The position numbers were made by a program, and so were the translations under genes. The notes beneath the pieces were generated by a model. The model had not been told where the DNA came from and searched no databases. It saw only the letters and a program-made list of their open reading frames with translations. Source: an uncultured Oscillospiraceae bacterium (GTDB lineage: Bacteria > Bacillota > Clostridia > Oscillospirales > Oscillospiraceae). From it: a stretch of 64,000 nucleotides of DNA. Position 1 is the first letter of the stretch; every line of letters starts with the position of its first letter. The DNA is taken from assembly GCA_947624985.1 (NCBI GenBank), contig CANQMO010000006.1, positions 1 through 64,000 of the forward strand, read 5' to 3'. This document shows positions 1-9,494 of the stretch, in pieces.

Positions 1-1244
1 TTGGGGTTGGCCCCGTCGCCGTAGACCACCGAGGCGTCGCTGTGGACGGTGGCGGCATAGGTGATACGCAAGGTACACCCGGAATAGCCGCGCTGGACGC
101 CGGACATACCATATACATTTTCGCTGGTGTTGATCTCCGCGAGGCCGGTGTCGGACATGGAAATGGTCATGGTACTGCCGCCGCCCTCGGCGTCGGCGTA
201 TGCCACGTTGAATTTGCCGTCCGCCTCTGTCCAGGTGGCCAGTTTCTCCGCACAGTTGGCGTCCCGGAAAAACTCGATCACCACGTCGCCCCGGTTATAG
301 GCGATGCCCTTGCTCAAATTGTCCACGAAAGTATAGGTGGTAAGCTGAGAGGCGGTGCTAGTGATGGTGGGCAGGGTAGAAATGATCTGATAGTCCATCA
401 CGTCGCCGACCGAGCCGGAGGCGATGTGGGCGTAACCGTCCGCGATATTGTCCGTGGAGCCGTTGTTCTTCCCGGTGCTGCTCTGGGCCTCCCGGACGGT
501 CTTTTCGAGGGTAGGGCTGCCCGTGTTGTTCTTGGGGTACAGGGTGACGGAGTACATCCACGCGGAGCCGTCAATGGTGGTCATGGGGAGGCTCACCAAA
601 AACGGGTCGGTGGTGCAGGTGACGTTCTCCGGGACAGAGGTTTCTACCACCAGATACAGGCCCAGGGGAAGGCCGGCGGCGCTGGTGTGGCCGTAGTTGT
701 CCGTTTCGGGCAGAGCCACGCCGCCGTGGGCGCCGATATAGCCCTCCAGCGCGTTCTTGGTCGTGGTGGCGTTGGACGCAAGATTGCGCTCCAGCGCCGT
801 AATAAGGGTGTCGCTGGCGAAATAGTACACGTCCTGGTCGTTATGGTGGGCGTTGTCGTAGGTCAGGCCCAGGGCGGTAAGCAGTTCGGTCGTCTCGCCG
901 CCCATGGGCATACCGTACAGCACCATATTGGTGCGGGTGTCGCCGGAGGTGCTGGTGTAGGTGCAGATGTCCGCGATCCGAAGATAAGTGAACACGACGC
1001 CCTGGATGGCGTAGCCGCTGCCGAGGGCGTTGATCACGCCGTCGTCATAGACGCCGGAGGAAACGTAAGCGGAGGCGTCCCATACTTTATCAGCGGCGGC
1101 GCGGGTCAGGTCGTACTTGTAAATGTCCATGCTCCCGGACTGGTTGGTGTCGATGGTCGCGTCGGCGGCATAGCTGGTCACAGTCATGGACAGGGCCAGC
1201 GCCAGGACGATAACGAGGCAGATAAGGGTTTTCAGATACTTCAT
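1..1244 (-). CDS. Major pilin (sortase-assembled pilus backbone subunit), 3' end off window
   Basis: Secreted precursor of a covalently polymerised pilus shaft. The 414 visible residues begin with a signal peptide (MKYLKTLICLVIVLALALS, then SYA-AD) and continue as a pilin D1-type domain. A pilin motif is visible as WMYSVTLYPKN, matching the W-x3-V-x-V-Y-P-K pattern whose Lys is joined to the LPxTG Thr of the next subunit. A fimbrial isopeptide domain follows (VGDVMDYQIISTLP...). The C-terminus and any LPxTG signal lie beyond base 1. Its ATG overlaps the stop of the upstream adhesin gene (ATGA), so the two are translationally coupled. A pilin-class sortase would be expected further left; it is not in the window. 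The assignment rests on motifs. Confidence 0.85.
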   Translation of the reverse strand, partial: MKYLKTLICLVIVLALALSMTVTSYAADATIDTNQSGSMDIYKYDLTRAAADKVWDASAYVSSGVYDDGVINALGSGYAIQGVVFTYLRIADICTYTSTSGDTRTNMVLYGMPMGGETTELLTALGLTYDNAHHNDQDVYYFASDTLITALERNLASNATTTKNALEGYIGAHGGVALPETDNYGHTSAAGLPLGLYLVVETSVPENVTCTTDPFLVSLPMTTIDGSAWMYSVTLYPKNNTGSPTLEKTVREAQSSTGKNNGSTDNIADGYAHIASGSVGDVMDYQIISTLPTITSTASQLTTYTFVDNLSKGIAYNRGDVVIEFFRDANCAEKLATWTEADGKFNVAYADAEGGGSTMTISMSDTGLAEINTSENVYGMSGVQRGYSGCTLRITYAATVHSDASVVYGDGANP

Positions 1245-4200
1245 TCGTGCTTTCTCCTTTTATAGTTGTAGGTATAGAAAATGCCCGCTGCCCCGGCCAG
1301 CCCCAAAAGGGTGGTGCCAAAGGTAACGAGCTTCACAAGGCCGGATGCGCCGGTCTGCGGGAGGGTGGTCGTGCGGGTGTCGGTGACGGTAAAGGTGACT
1401 TCATAGAGCGGTCCGGCCTCGCCCTCGGCGGGCAGAACGCCCGTATATACCGGGTCTTTCAAGAGGCTCATGCCCTCAGGGGCTTTGATCTCCGTCAAGC
1501 GGTACTGGACTTTGCCGTTTGCCACAAGGCCGTCATAAAGCACCGTTCCATCTTCCCCGGTGGTAAGCTGGCCGTTTTCCAGGCCCAGGGTGGTGCAGCC
1601 GCCGATGGTGGGCGTGGCTCCGTCCCGGAACGTGACGGGATTCCATGTGCCGCCGTCCTCGGACCATTCCAGCAGATACACCGCGCCGGAGAGATCCTGC
1701 CCCTGGAGGTTCACCTTATGGACGGAAATAGAGCCGACGCAATAGATGTTTTCCCTCGTCAGGGTTATGGTCTGGCCGTCCTCGGTGATGGCGAAGTCAA
1801 AAACCGTCTCGTCCAGCTGGTAGCCGTCCGGGGCCTTCGTCTCCTTGGCGGTGTAGGCTCCATAGGGCAGTTCCTCCACGGTCGCGGTGCCGTCCTCCCA
1901 GGTGGTGGCCTCGGTCACGGTGGCTCCGGTTTCGTCCATGACGGAGAACACGGCCCCGGCCAGGGGTGTTTCGGTGAGGGCGTCCTGCTTGACGATAAGC
2001 AGCTTGCCCTTGATGATGGTTTCCTTGACGGTAATCGCGGTGTCATTGGCGGCAAGCTCCACGGTTCCCGGCTCGGCCCCGATGGGATAAGAGTTGGGGT
2101 CTACGGTGTAGCCCGTGGGGGCGCTGATCTCCTGGAGCGTCCAGCCGGAGCCGCAAGGGTAGTAGTTGGTGGTGAAGTGGCCGCTGCTGTCCGTGGTATA
2201 GGTGTCCTGGAGCGCGCCGTCCTTGTAAACGCCGTACTGTGCGCCCTCCAGCGTCACATCGCTGCTCCGGCGCACATTGGCCTCCGCGTCCACCTTGGTC
2301 ACGGCAACGCGCCACTGCTTCAGCTTGTTCGCAAAGTTCACGGTGGCGGTCTGGTCGTAAACGACGGTGACGGTCTGAGAGGGATTGTCGCACACATAGC
2401 TCTCCGGGACGGTTTCGGTCACGGTGTACTGGCCGGGAACGAGGCCGGGGACGGTGATGGTGCCGTCCGAGCCGCTGGCGACGGTCTGATTCACCGAGCC
2501 GCCCTGGATGGTGAACTGGATGCCGCTCACCTTGCCATCGTCCGAGGTCTTGACGATTTTGACATTCCCGGTTTTCAAGGTGTTGCGGAAAGTGACAGTG
2601 GCGGTCTTGTCATATTCCACAGTCACAGTCTGAGACGGATTATCACAGGAATAGGCTGCCGGGACTTGCTCTGTGACCGTGTACTGTCCGGGGGTCAGGC
2701 CGGGAACGGTGATAGTGCCGTCCGAGCCGCTGGTGACAGTCTGATTCACCGAGCCGCCTTTGACGGTGAACTGGATGCCGCTCACCTTGCCGTCATCCGA
2801 AGTCTTGACGATCTTCACGCCCCCGGTTTTGAGGGTGTTGCGGAAAGTAACGGTGCCAGTCTGCTTGTCCGCGACGGTCACGGTCTGGGAGGCTTTGTCG
2901 GCGGTATATCCGGCGGGGACAGTTTCGGTCACGGTGTAGGTGCCGGGGGTCAGGTCGTTGAGGGTAAACGTGCCGTCTGCGCCAGTAGTGACGGTTTTGC
3001 TGGTGCCGGGGCCGGTGACGGTAAACGTGATCCCGGCCACTTTGCCGTCCGAGGATGTTTTGACGATCTTTGCGCTGCCGTGGGGAATATACGTTGAGGC
3101 GATCCCAAAGTAGCCGGAAACGCCGCTCACGGCCTCGATGCCGATAACGGTTTCCTGCAAGCCCTCCCCGCCGTATGCTGTGATCTGCGAACTTGCGGAA
3201 ATGGTGCTTTTTCGTGTCACGTTCACGGTTGCCCCGGAAACAGGCACGGAGGAGGTCATGGTCAGCTTGTTCCCGTTCACGCTCAGCTTCACATTGTTGT
3301 CTGTGCAGGTGATGTTATAGTTGCCCAGGACGTTATTGCTGTCCGTAAGGGTAAGGGAATAGGTGCCGCTGTTGTACTGGAGGTCGTTCTGCGGGGGCGG
3401 GGCCGCCAGCGGGTTGGCGAAGCTGGGCAGCGTATTGTAGGCGACCATAGCCGCCGAGATCTGGTCGTAGACCGTTTTTACTTCGCTGTTGGCTCCGTTG
3501 TAGCACACACTGTTTATGACCTTGTTATCTGAAACAGAATAGGGCGAGGATGTGCTTCTCACGCCGACAACAAACTCCCACACGATCATCTGCGTGGCGG
3601 TGTACTGGCTGCCGTAGCTGCCGGACAGGTTGGAGGCGTTGCCCTCGGCCCCGCAAAGGATCGCCAGCTTGATGGCGTCTTTCTTGGTCGTGGAATAGCC
3701 CGCCCAAATTTTGGCCGCGTCCGTTGTCACATTGGAGCCGCCCACAAGGTACTTGCCCGGTTCCAGACAGTAGGCCGGGGAGCCGTTGGCGTAGATGATG
3801 TGGCGGGGATAAGTCGCCCCACCGACCCAGCGGCCATCATATTGGAATGAGTTAGCGTATTTTATGGAATTGTTGGACGAGTCGTAGCAGCTCCGCACAG
3901 CGATGGTGGCGCTGTTGCTGTTGGCGGCGAACATCATGGGGCCGTCCTCCGGGGGATTGTTCGGCCCCATCTCTATTCCGTCCCCACAGGGCTCGTCGAT
4001 GCTGGGGCCGTCCTCGTTGGGCGGGCCTATCTCCGGGGCCTCGGTGGGTGCGGGCGTTTCAGTCGGGGCCGCCGTAGGTACGGGCGAGGGCTCTGCTGTG
4101 GGTGTAGGGGCAGGCGTGGCCGTAGGCGCGGCGGTTTCTGCTGGGGTGGGTGTCCCTGCCTCCGGCGCGGGCGTGGCCTCCGGGGTCGTTTCGCCCTCCG

Positions 4201-4306
4201 GCTCCGCACTGGGCGGGGCGTCGTCCGCGAAGGCTCCCACGGCGCACAGGCTCAATGCCAGGATCACGGCAAGCGCCAGAGACAGGATGCGCGTCATAGA
4301 TTTCAA
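1241..4306 (-). CDS. LPQTG-anchored thioester/Cna_B surface adhesin (probable pilus tip)
   Basis: Cell-wall-anchored adhesin of about 1021 residues. The start chosen is TTG at 4306, seven bases after AAGGAGG (4320-4314); an in-frame ATG lies at 4297. Order: signal peptide (MTRILSLALAVILALSLCAVGAFA), a Pro/Thr/Glu-rich spacer of about 75 residues, and a thioester domain with the Cys in PAYCLEPGKY and the partner Gln in TATQMIVWEF. Three near-identical Cna_B/SpaA repeats follow (KIVKTSDDGKVSGIQFT...), then further Cna_B-like domains and a C-terminal TTTLPQTG, hydrophobic span and KRRKHE tail. Known thioester domains can bond covalently to host amines. The stop overlaps the pilin start, so this is the first gene of the pilus operon. 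An 11-bp direct repeat (TTGGATTTGTA at 4327 and 4381) lies in its leader. Confidence 0.88.
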   Translation of the reverse strand: MKSMTRILSLALAVILALSLCAVGAFADDAPPSAEPEGETTPEATPAPEAGTPTPAETAAPTATPAPTPTAEPSPVPTAAPTETPAPTEAPEIGPPNEDGPSIDEPCGDGIEMGPNNPPEDGPMMFAANSNSATIAVRSCYDSSNNSIKYANSFQYDGRWVGGATYPRHIIYANGSPAYCLEPGKYLVGGSNVTTDAAKIWAGYSTTKKDAIKLAILCGAEGNASNLSGSYGSQYTATQMIVWEFVVGVRSTSSPYSVSDNKVINSVCYNGANSEVKTVYDQISAAMVAYNTLPSFANPLAAPPPQNDLQYNSGTYSLTLTDSNNVLGNYNITCTDNNVKLSVNGNKLTMTSSVPVSGATVNVTRKSTISASSQITAYGGEGLQETVIGIEAVSGVSGYFGIASTYIPHGSAKIVKTSSDGKVAGITFTVTGPGTSKTVTTGADGTFTLNDLTPGTYTVTETVPAGYTADKASQTVTVADKQTGTVTFRNTLKTGGVKIVKTSDDGKVSGIQFTVKGGSVNQTVTSGSDGTITVPGLTPGQYTVTEQVPAAYSCDNPSQTVTVEYDKTATVTFRNTLKTGNVKIVKTSDDGKVSGIQFTIQGGSVNQTVASGSDGTITVPGLVPGQYTVTETVPESYVCDNPSQTVTVVYDQTATVNFANKLKQWRVAVTKVDAEANVRRSSDVTLEGAQYGVYKDGALQDTYTTDSSGHFTTNYYPCGSGWTLQEISAPTGYTVDPNSYPIGAEPGTVELAANDTAITVKETIIKGKLLIVKQDALTETPLAGAVFSVMDETGATVTEATTWEDGTATVEELPYGAYTAKETKAPDGYQLDETVFDFAITEDGQTITLTRENIYCVGSISVHKVNLQGQDLSGAVYLLEWSEDGGTWNPVTFRDGATPTIGGCTTLGLENGQLTTGEDGTVLYDGLVANGKVQYRLTEIKAPEGMSLLKDPVYTGVLPAEGEAGPLYEVTFTVTDTRTTTLPQTGASGLVKLVTFGTTLLGLAGAAGIFYTYNYKRRKHE

Positions 4307-4387
4307 ATGTTGTCCTCCTTTGTGTTTTGGATTTGTACGCCGGGATAAAGGAAAGAAAAGGTCTATCACCTCCCTCCGGGTTGGATT

Positions 4388-4423
4388 TGTATATAATAAA
4401 AGGCCCACCTTGGCGGCGGGCCT
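4388..4423 (-). terminator. Rho-independent terminator upstream of the pilus operon
   Basis: On the minus strand AGGCCC-GCC...GG-GGGCCT forms a hairpin (4401-4423) followed by TTTTATTATA. It is the second of two terminators between the collagen-like remnant and the adhesin gene, so the pilus operon probably has its own promoter in the short stretch to 4320. Confidence 0.75.
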
Positions 4424-4443
4424 CGTTGACGGCAAAATAAATC

Positions 4444-5172
4444 TCATGGTGAGACGCATTTCTGCGTGGGGTCGAATAAAAAAGCAAGGCCCCGGTCAGA
4501 GCCTTGCTGTATAAAGCGGGTTAGTAGTATTTTTCCTTTGAAATAGCGGGTTTCACGGGTGGGTTCATATATCAATGCACCAGTAGGACCGGTGGGGCCG
4601 ACTGCACCCGCGGCGCCCGTGGCGCCGGTGGGACCGGTAGGACCGGTGGGACCGACAGCGCCCTCCGCACCGGCAGCGCCTGTGGCGCCCGTAGCGCCGG
4701 TAGGACCAGTGGGTCCGGTGGGGCCGACAGCGCCCGCAGCGCCTGTGGCGCCCGTGGCGCCAGTGGGACCGGTAGGACCGGTGGGGCCGACAGCACCGGC
4801 GGCACCAGCCGCGCCTGTGGCGCCGGTAGGCCCGGTGGGGCCGACAGCACCGGCAGCGCCCGTGGCGCCGGTAGGTCCGGTGGGACCGGTGTCGCCCGTC
4901 AGGCCGATCAGGCCGGCAGCACCCGCAGGTCCGGCAGGGCCGGTGGGCCCGGTAGCGCCGGTGGGACCAGTGGGGCCGACAGCACCCGCGGCGCCAGCAG
5001 CGCCCGTGGGGCCAGTGGGGCCAGTGGGTCCGGTGGGGCCGGTGGGGCCGGTGGGGCCGACAGCACCCGCGGCACCGGCAGCGCCCGTGGCGCCGGTAGG
5101 CCCGGTGGGGCCGACAGCACCGGCAGCGCCCGTGGCGCCCGCAGGACCGATGGGACCGGTGGGTGCGAGCAT
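4444..5172 (-). pseudogene. Collagen-like Gly-X-Thr repeat remnant
   Basis: An open frame of 242 codons, mostly Gly-X-Y triplets of the [13 protein letters not shown] type, as in bacterial collagen-like surface/exosporium proteins. It looks broken at both ends. The first ATG (5172) follows a terminator (ends 5179) with no ribosome site and no N-terminal head. At the other end the repeat finishes ...[10 protein letters not shown] and the frame continues through a terminator hairpin to a stop at 4444. The intact copy at 9469-9921 has a Cys-rich head and ends ...[13 protein letters not shown], so the two share the same C-terminal edge. An in-frame expressed fragment cannot be excluded. Confidence 0.6.
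4475..4508 (-). terminator. Rho-independent terminator after the collagen-like remnant
   Basis: Minus strand AGCAAGGC...GCCTTGCT stem (4508-4483) followed by a TTTTTT run. The open frame of the collagen-like locus reads straight through this hairpin, which argues that the gene's native stop has been lost. Confidence 0.85.
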
Positions 5173-5178
5173 TTATCC

Positions 5179-5212
5179 ACAAAAAAGAAACGAGGCTCCC
5201 GTAGGAGCCTCG
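5179..5212 (-). terminator. Terminator of rfbAB
   Basis: Perfect 9-bp stem CGAGGCTCC/GGAGCCTCG with a four-base loop (5191-5212), followed on the minus strand by TTTCTTTTTT. It closes the rfbA-rfbB transcript. Confidence 0.9.
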
Positions 5213-5249
5213 GTGTCGTTTGGGGAAGGCGGGCTTTCCGTGTCCGGCG

Positions 5250-6305
5250 TCACGTTCCGTACATCTTTTTGTAGTAGTTCTGGTATTCGCCGGAGATCAC
5301 ATGCTCTACCCAAGACCGGTTGTCAAGGTACCACCGTATGGTCTCGGCGATACCCTGATCGAATGTGTAGACAGGCTGCCAGCCCAGAGTGGTCGTGATC
5401 TTTTCGTTGTTGATGGCATACCGCCGGTCATGCCCCGGGCGGTCCTTCACATGGGTGATCAGGCTTTCCGGCTTGTCCAGCGCGCGCAGGACCAGCCGCA
5501 CGATCTCCAGATTCGATCTCTCGTTGTTCCCGCCGACGTTGTATATCTCGCCCGGCTCGCCCCGGTCCAGCACCGCGCATATAGCCGCGCAGTGGTCCTT
5601 CACATGCAGCCAGTCGCGCACCTGCATACCGTCTCCGTATACGGGCAGGACCTTATCGTCCAGCGCGTTGTGGATCATGAGGGGGATGAGCTTTTCCGGG
5701 AACTGGCAGGGGCCGTAGTTGTTGGAGCAGCGGGTGATGTTGACCGGCATGCCGTACGTCACGCCGTAGGCGCGCACCACCATGTCCGCGCCGGCCTTGG
5801 AGGCGGAGTAGGGGCTGTTGGGCGAGACCGGCGTCGTCTCCGTGAACAACCCGGTCTTTCCCAGGGCGCCGTACACCTCGTCCGTGGACACCTGCAAATA
5901 CCGCACGCCGGGCTTATACGCCCGGGAATACTTGTCCTCCGGCGCCAGCTTCCAGTGGTCCCTCGCCGCGTCCAGGAGCGTCTGGGTGCCCACCACGTTG
6001 GTGGTCAGGAACACCTCCGGCTCCTCAATGCTCCGGTCCACATGGGATTCGGCGGCGAAATGCACCACCGTGTCGAAGTCGCAGCGGTCAAAGATCGCCT
6101 TTACCGCCGTCCGGTCCCGGATATCTCCCTGGACGAAGGTGTATCGGGGGTCGTTCTCTATGTCCGCAAGGTTTTCCAGGTTGCCGGCGTAGGTCAGCAG
6201 GTCCAGATTCACCAGCTTTTGGACGTCGTCGCGGGTCTGTAGGACATAGTGGATGAAGTTAGAACCGATGAATCCGGCGCCGCCGGTCACAAGTACGGTT
6301 TTCAT
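5250..6305 (-). CDS. rfbB: dTDP-glucose 4,6-dehydratase
   Basis: Converts dTDP-glucose to dTDP-4-keto-6-deoxyglucose, the second step of dTDP-rhamnose and related deoxysugar synthesis; cytosolic, NAD-dependent. At 351 residues it is of normal length for this extended SDR enzyme. Visible motifs: Rossmann [11 protein letters not shown] at residues 7-17, the STDEVYG signature, and the catalytic YSASK. The [11 protein letters not shown] segment is typical of RfbB. Its ATG overlaps the rfbA stop by four bases. The rfbC and rfbD genes that would finish dTDP-rhamnose are not in the window, so the end product is undetermined. Confidence 0.95.
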   Translation of the reverse strand: MKTVLVTGGAGFIGSNFIHYVLQTRDDVQKLVNLDLLTYAGNLENLADIENDPRYTFVQGDIRDRTAVKAIFDRCDFDTVVHFAAESHVDRSIEEPEVFLTTNVVGTQTLLDAARDHWKLAPEDKYSRAYKPGVRYLQVSTDEVYGALGKTGLFTETTPVSPNSPYSASKAGADMVVRAYGVTYGMPVNITRCSNNYGPCQFPEKLIPLMIHNALDDKVLPVYGDGMQVRDWLHVKDHCAAICAVLDRGEPGEIYNVGGNNERSNLEIVRLVLRALDKPESLITHVKDRPGHDRRYAINNEKITTTLGWQPVYTFDQGIAETIRWYLDNRSWVEHVISGEYQNYYKKMYGT

Positions 6306-7177
6306 ATATCCGCCTCCGCCGCTATGGCGTGCAGATACTGCCCATACTCCGTCTTCATCAGCGGCTTTGCCAGAGCCAAAAGCTGCGCCCGGTCGATGAA
6401 GCCCTTCCGGTAGGCGATCTCCTCGATACAGGAGACGTAAAGGCCCTGCCGCTTCTGGATGATACTGACGAACTGGGACGCCTCCTGAAGGCCGTCATAT
6501 GTACCCGTGTCCAGCCACGCCATGCCCCGGAAGAATTTCACCACCCGCAGCTGGCCCCGCCGCAGATACTCGTTGTTCACCGCCGTGATCTCCAGCTCCC
6601 CCCGGGCGGAGGGACGCACATGCCTGGCTATGTCCACCACCTGCTCGTCGTAGAAATAGAGCCCCGGGACGGCATACTTTGACCGGGGATGGGCGGGCTT
6701 CTCCTCCAGAGAGAGCACTTTTCCCTTCTCATCGAACTCCACCACGCCGAAGCTGGACGGATCGTGGACCGGATAACCGAATACGACGGCCCCCTCCGTC
6801 AGCGAGGCCGCCTCCGCCAGTACGGAGGAGAGGCCGCCGCCGTAAAAGACGTTGTCCCCCAGCACCAGCGCCACCTTATCGCCTCCGATGAACTCCTCGC
6901 CGATAAGAAACGCCTCCGCCAGGCCGTTAGGCTGCTCCTGGACCGCATAGGAAAACTGCATCCCCAGCTGGGCCCCGTCTCCAAGGACCTCCCTGAACAC
7001 GGGGATATCCCGGGGCGTTGAGATGATCAGCACTTCCCGAATGCCCGCCAGCATGAGCGTGGACAGGGGGTAGTAGATCATGGGCTTGTCATAGAGGGGA
7101 AGGGCCTGTTTGGATATGCCTATGGTTATAGGATACAGCCGGGTGCCGTAGCCGCCGGCCAAAATGATGCCTTTCAT
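6302..7177 (-). CDS. rfbA: Glucose-1-phosphate thymidylyltransferase
   Basis: Makes dTDP-glucose from glucose-1-phosphate and dTTP, supplying RfbB encoded directly downstream. 291 residues, full length. The nucleotidyltransferase loop appears as [11 protein letters not shown] near the N-terminus, with the uridylyl/thymidylyl motif [11 protein letters not shown] and the metal/sugar site [14 protein letters not shown] and WLDTGT are also typical of RfbA. The ribosome site is AAAGGCGG ahead of ATG. Together with rfbB it forms a two-gene unit ended by the terminator at 5179-5212. Its upstream flank is a hairpin-rich repeat element rather than a clear promoter. Confidence 0.95.
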   Translation of the reverse strand: MKGIILAGGYGTRLYPITIGISKQALPLYDKPMIYYPLSTLMLAGIREVLIISTPRDIPVFREVLGDGAQLGMQFSYAVQEQPNGLAEAFLIGEEFIGGDKVALVLGDNVFYGGGLSSVLAEAASLTEGAVVFGYPVHDPSSFGVVEFDEKGKVLSLEEKPAHPRSKYAVPGLYFYDEQVVDIARHVRPSARGELEITAVNNEYLRRGQLRVVKFFRGMAWLDTGTYDGLQEASQFVSIIQKRQGLYVSCIEEIAYRKGFIDRAQLLALAKPLMKTEYGQYLHAIAAEADI

Positions 7178-7230
7178 CGACTTGACCGCCTTTCAGTTCA
7201 ATATGATCTCTGTTATGAAGCGGCAGATGC

Positions 7231-7423
7231 GATAATGATCATCGCAAAGCGAAAACGAATGTTTTCGCCGCCAAACGACACGTTTGGCAGCAAATGATCC
7301 AAGGATCATTTGCGCGATGCTCATTGCAATGAATATCTGGCAAAACAGCCACGCTGTTTTGCTAAGCCGTAAAGCGGCCCGGCGCAACGCCTTGCGGCGT
7401 TTCGCTATCAGATAATCATTATC
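7231..7423. repeat. 193-bp hairpin-rich element with terminal inverted repeats (MITE-like)
   Basis: Ends match as an imperfect inverted repeat of about 26 bp: GATAATGATCATCGCAAAGC inward from 7231 and GATAATGATTATCTGATAGC inward from 7423. Inside is a chain of palindromes: GAAAAC/GTTTTC (7251-7266), GCCAAACG/CGTTTGGC (7270-7288), an 11-bp GCAAATGATCC/GGATCATTTGC (7290-7313), CATTGCAATG (7322-7331), GCAAAACAGC/GCTGTTTTGC (7340-7362), GCCG/CGGC (7366 on), and AACGCC/GGCGTT (7386-7401). No coding gene fits. It could be a non-autonomous transposable repeat or a structured RNA. With flanks it accounts for the rfbA to tnpW-like gap (7178-7559). Confidence 0.7.
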
Positions 7424-7559
7424 ACGCCAATGGATTATACCATGTTTGTCATATATAAGCAAGCGGGAACAGGAGCCGCCCGTTCCCGCTTCCGGCCCTG
7501 AAAGGGACAGGCATAGCCGTCCGCGCCGGGCGCATAAGGTGAAGGCGGAGGTGTTTGCC

Positions 7560-7727
7560 ATGAAAGGACCGGACAGGCCGGACGCGCCCGCGGCCAGGGA
7601 CGAGGAGCCGTACCGCTTTCAGGTCGGGGAGACCCCGGTAAAGATCGTTTTTTCCCGGACCGGACCGACGCTGGAGGAGGCGCTGGCCCGCGTCCTGGCG
7701 CGGGAAAGGGGGACGACAGAGCCTTGA
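7560..7727 (+). CDS. TnpW-like small transposon protein
   Basis: 55-residue protein. ATG at 7560 follows GGAGG with good spacing. The core YRFQVGETPVKIVFSRTGPT, then LEEALARVLARER, resembles the short TnpW family carried just upstream of large serine recombinases in Clostridia transposons of the Tn4451 type. The recombinase gene starts 48 bp downstream on the same strand, which supports that assignment. The function of TnpW proteins is not established. Confidence 0.6.
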   Translation: MKGPDRPDAPAARDEEPYRFQVGETPVKIVFSRTGPTLEEALARVLARERGTTEP

Positions 7728-7775
7728 AGCGCTGCAAGCCATATCCGCCCGGGGCGGGGAAAGAAGGGCGGCCCT

Positions 7776-9494
7776 GTGGCAAGGCATAGAAGGACGGAGG
7801 ACGCGGCCACCGGGACCGGGCCGGTCTTTTGGCGGGTGGGCAAGTATATCCGGCTGTCCCGGGAGGATGGGAATACCGTCTCCGAATCGGTGGTGAACCA
7901 GGACCGGATCCTGAACGACGACATGGCGTCGTTTTTCCCGGCAGGACAGTTTGAGGTGGTGGACGCCTATATCGACGACGGCACCAGCGGCACCACGGAC
8001 AGCGAGCGGGCCGGCTTCCAGCGCATGGTGGGCGACGTAAAGGCCGGGCGTATCAACTGTATCATGGTGAAAAACCTCTCCCGCGCTTTCCGCAACAGCG
8101 CCGATCAGGGCCGGTTCCTGGAGGAATTCCTCCCCCTGTACGGCGTGCGGTTCATCAGTCTGTATCAGCCCAGGATGGACACCTACCTGGACGCCGAGAT
8201 CGTCCACAGCCTGGAAGTCAGCCTGACCGGCTTCATGAACGAGCAGTACGCCTATAAGACCTCCGCCGATGTGCGCCGGACGTTCCGGCACAAGCGGGAG
8301 AACGGGGAATTTATCGGGGCCTTCGCACCGTACGGGTACAGAAAGGACCCACAGGATAAAAACGCGCTGCTGATCGACGAGGAGGCGGCGCAGACGGTCC
8401 GGGACATCTACGCCTGGTTCACGGCGGAGGGCCTGAGCAAGAGCGGCATAGCGAAAAGGCTCAACCGCCTGGGCGTCCCGAACCGCGCGGCCTACAAGCG
8501 CGCGAAGGGGTTCCGCTACGAAAACCCCCACGCGGCGGGCAACGATGGGAAGTGGTCCCCGGCGGCCGTCAGCCAGGTGTTGCGAGACCCGCTGTATACC
8601 GGCGTTTTGCGCCAGGGCCGGCAGCGGGTCGTCAGCTATAAGATCCATACCCGGGTCACCGTCCCGGAAAGCGAATGGTACGTTGTGGACGGTGCCGTCC
8701 CGCCCATCGTCAGCAGAGAGACCTTTGACTGCGCCCAGGCGCTGCAACGCAGAGACACCCGGGCGGGCCCCGGGACGGGGGAGGTCTATCCGTTCGCGGG
8801 ACTGCTCCGCTGCGCCGACTGCCAAAAGGCCATGCACCGCACGAAGGTGCGGGACTATGTGTACTATGTTTGCAGGACATACAGGGAGAAGGGAAAGACG
8901 CTCTGCACCAGACACACCACGAACGAAAAAGACCTGTATGCCGCGGTCCTGGCGGCTGTGCGGAAGCTGATCCCGCTGGCGGCGGACCTGCCCGCCGCCG
9001 TGGAAAAGGCCCTGGCCGCCCCGGCGGAAAACTCCCGGGCCGCGCGTCTGGCGGCGCTACGAAAGCAGAGAGACCGGGACCTGGAAAGAGCGCGGGCGTC
9101 GGCGGACGAGCTTTACACGGACTGGAAAAACGGCGACGTCACCCGGGAGCAGTACCGCCGGATAAAGGCGAAAAAGGAAGCGAAGATACGGGACCTTCAG
9201 CGGGCCATATCCCACATAAAGGAGGCCCAGGCCGCGCCCGACGGCGGGATACCGGCGGAGGGCTCTCTGCTGGCGTCTCTTTGCAGATACCGCAACGTCA
9301 CGGCCCTGTCGCGGAGCCTGCTGACCGAGCTTGTGGACGTGATCCTGGTCCACGGGGACAAGACGCTGGAGATACGCTTTAAAATACGCGATCCGTTTCA
9401 CCGGAGCGGGGCGCCGTCCGGGGCGGAACAGCCCACCGCCGCAGGGCGGGACGGCCCGGCTGAGCCCATTAGGGATAAATCATCGCACCCGTAG
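7776..9494 (+). CDS. Large serine recombinase (TnpX-type)
   Basis: Site-specific DNA recombinase of 572 residues. The N-terminal resolvase domain has the nucleophile Ser in [10 protein letters not shown] and the conserved NLSRAFRN segment. The recombinase domain follows ([14 protein letters not shown]...[13 protein letters not shown]), then a zinc beta-ribbon with Cys pairs (CADC near residue 347, then [12 protein letters not shown]), a coiled coil and a C-terminal DUF4368-like stretch. The start is GTG at 7776 after AAGGGCGG. The last nine codons overlap the 3' end of the convergent collagen-like gene by 26 bp. Such enzymes excise and integrate transposons or invert promoter segments; the substrate sites here are unknown. 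Confidence 0.88.
   Translation: MARHRRTEDAATGTGPVFWRVGKYIRLSREDGNTVSESVVNQDRILNDDMASFFPAGQFEVVDAYIDDGTSGTTDSERAGFQRMVGDVKAGRINCIMVKNLSRAFRNSADQGRFLEEFLPLYGVRFISLYQPRMDTYLDAEIVHSLEVSLTGFMNEQYAYKTSADVRRTFRHKRENGEFIGAFAPYGYRKDPQDKNALLIDEEAAQTVRDIYAWFTAEGLSKSGIAKRLNRLGVPNRAAYKRAKGFRYENPHAAGNDGKWSPAAVSQVLRDPLYTGVLRQGRQRVVSYKIHTRVTVPESEWYVVDGAVPPIVSRETFDCAQALQRRDTRAGPGTGEVYPFAGLLRCADCQKAMHRTKVRDYVYYVCRTYREKGKTLCTRHTTNEKDLYAAVLAAVRKLIPLAADLPAAVEKALAAPAENSRAARLAALRKQRDRDLERARASADELYTDWKNGDVTREQYRRIKAKKEAKIRDLQRAISHIKEAQAAPDGGIPAEGSLLASLCRYRNVTALSRSLLTELVDVILVHGDKTLEIRFKIRDPFHRSGAPSGAEQPTAAGRDGPAEPIRDKSSHP

Noticed and set aside
42..3097. Long plus-strand open frames opposite the pilus genes
   Set aside because: Antisense shadows of GC-rich coding sequence; no ribosome sites, and low-complexity Gly/Val/Arg translations.
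4560..5170. Possible CRISPR or satellite array
   Set aside because: The repetition is of 9-bp codon triplets encoding Gly-X-Y, with no constant-length spacers.
4559..5398. Plus-strand Pro/Val/Ala repeat frame across the collagen-like locus
   Set aside because: It is the complement of Gly-X-Thr codons; the minus frame gives the biologically known collagen-like pattern and is ended by a terminator.
7193..7561. Minus-strand frame of 122 codons
   Set aside because: It spans the hairpin-rich element and has no ribosome site; its translation follows the palindromes.
7560..9494. Prophage or complete integrative element around the recombinase
   Set aside because: No phage structural, replication or conjugation genes accompany it; only a TnpW-like gene and the recombinase are present.
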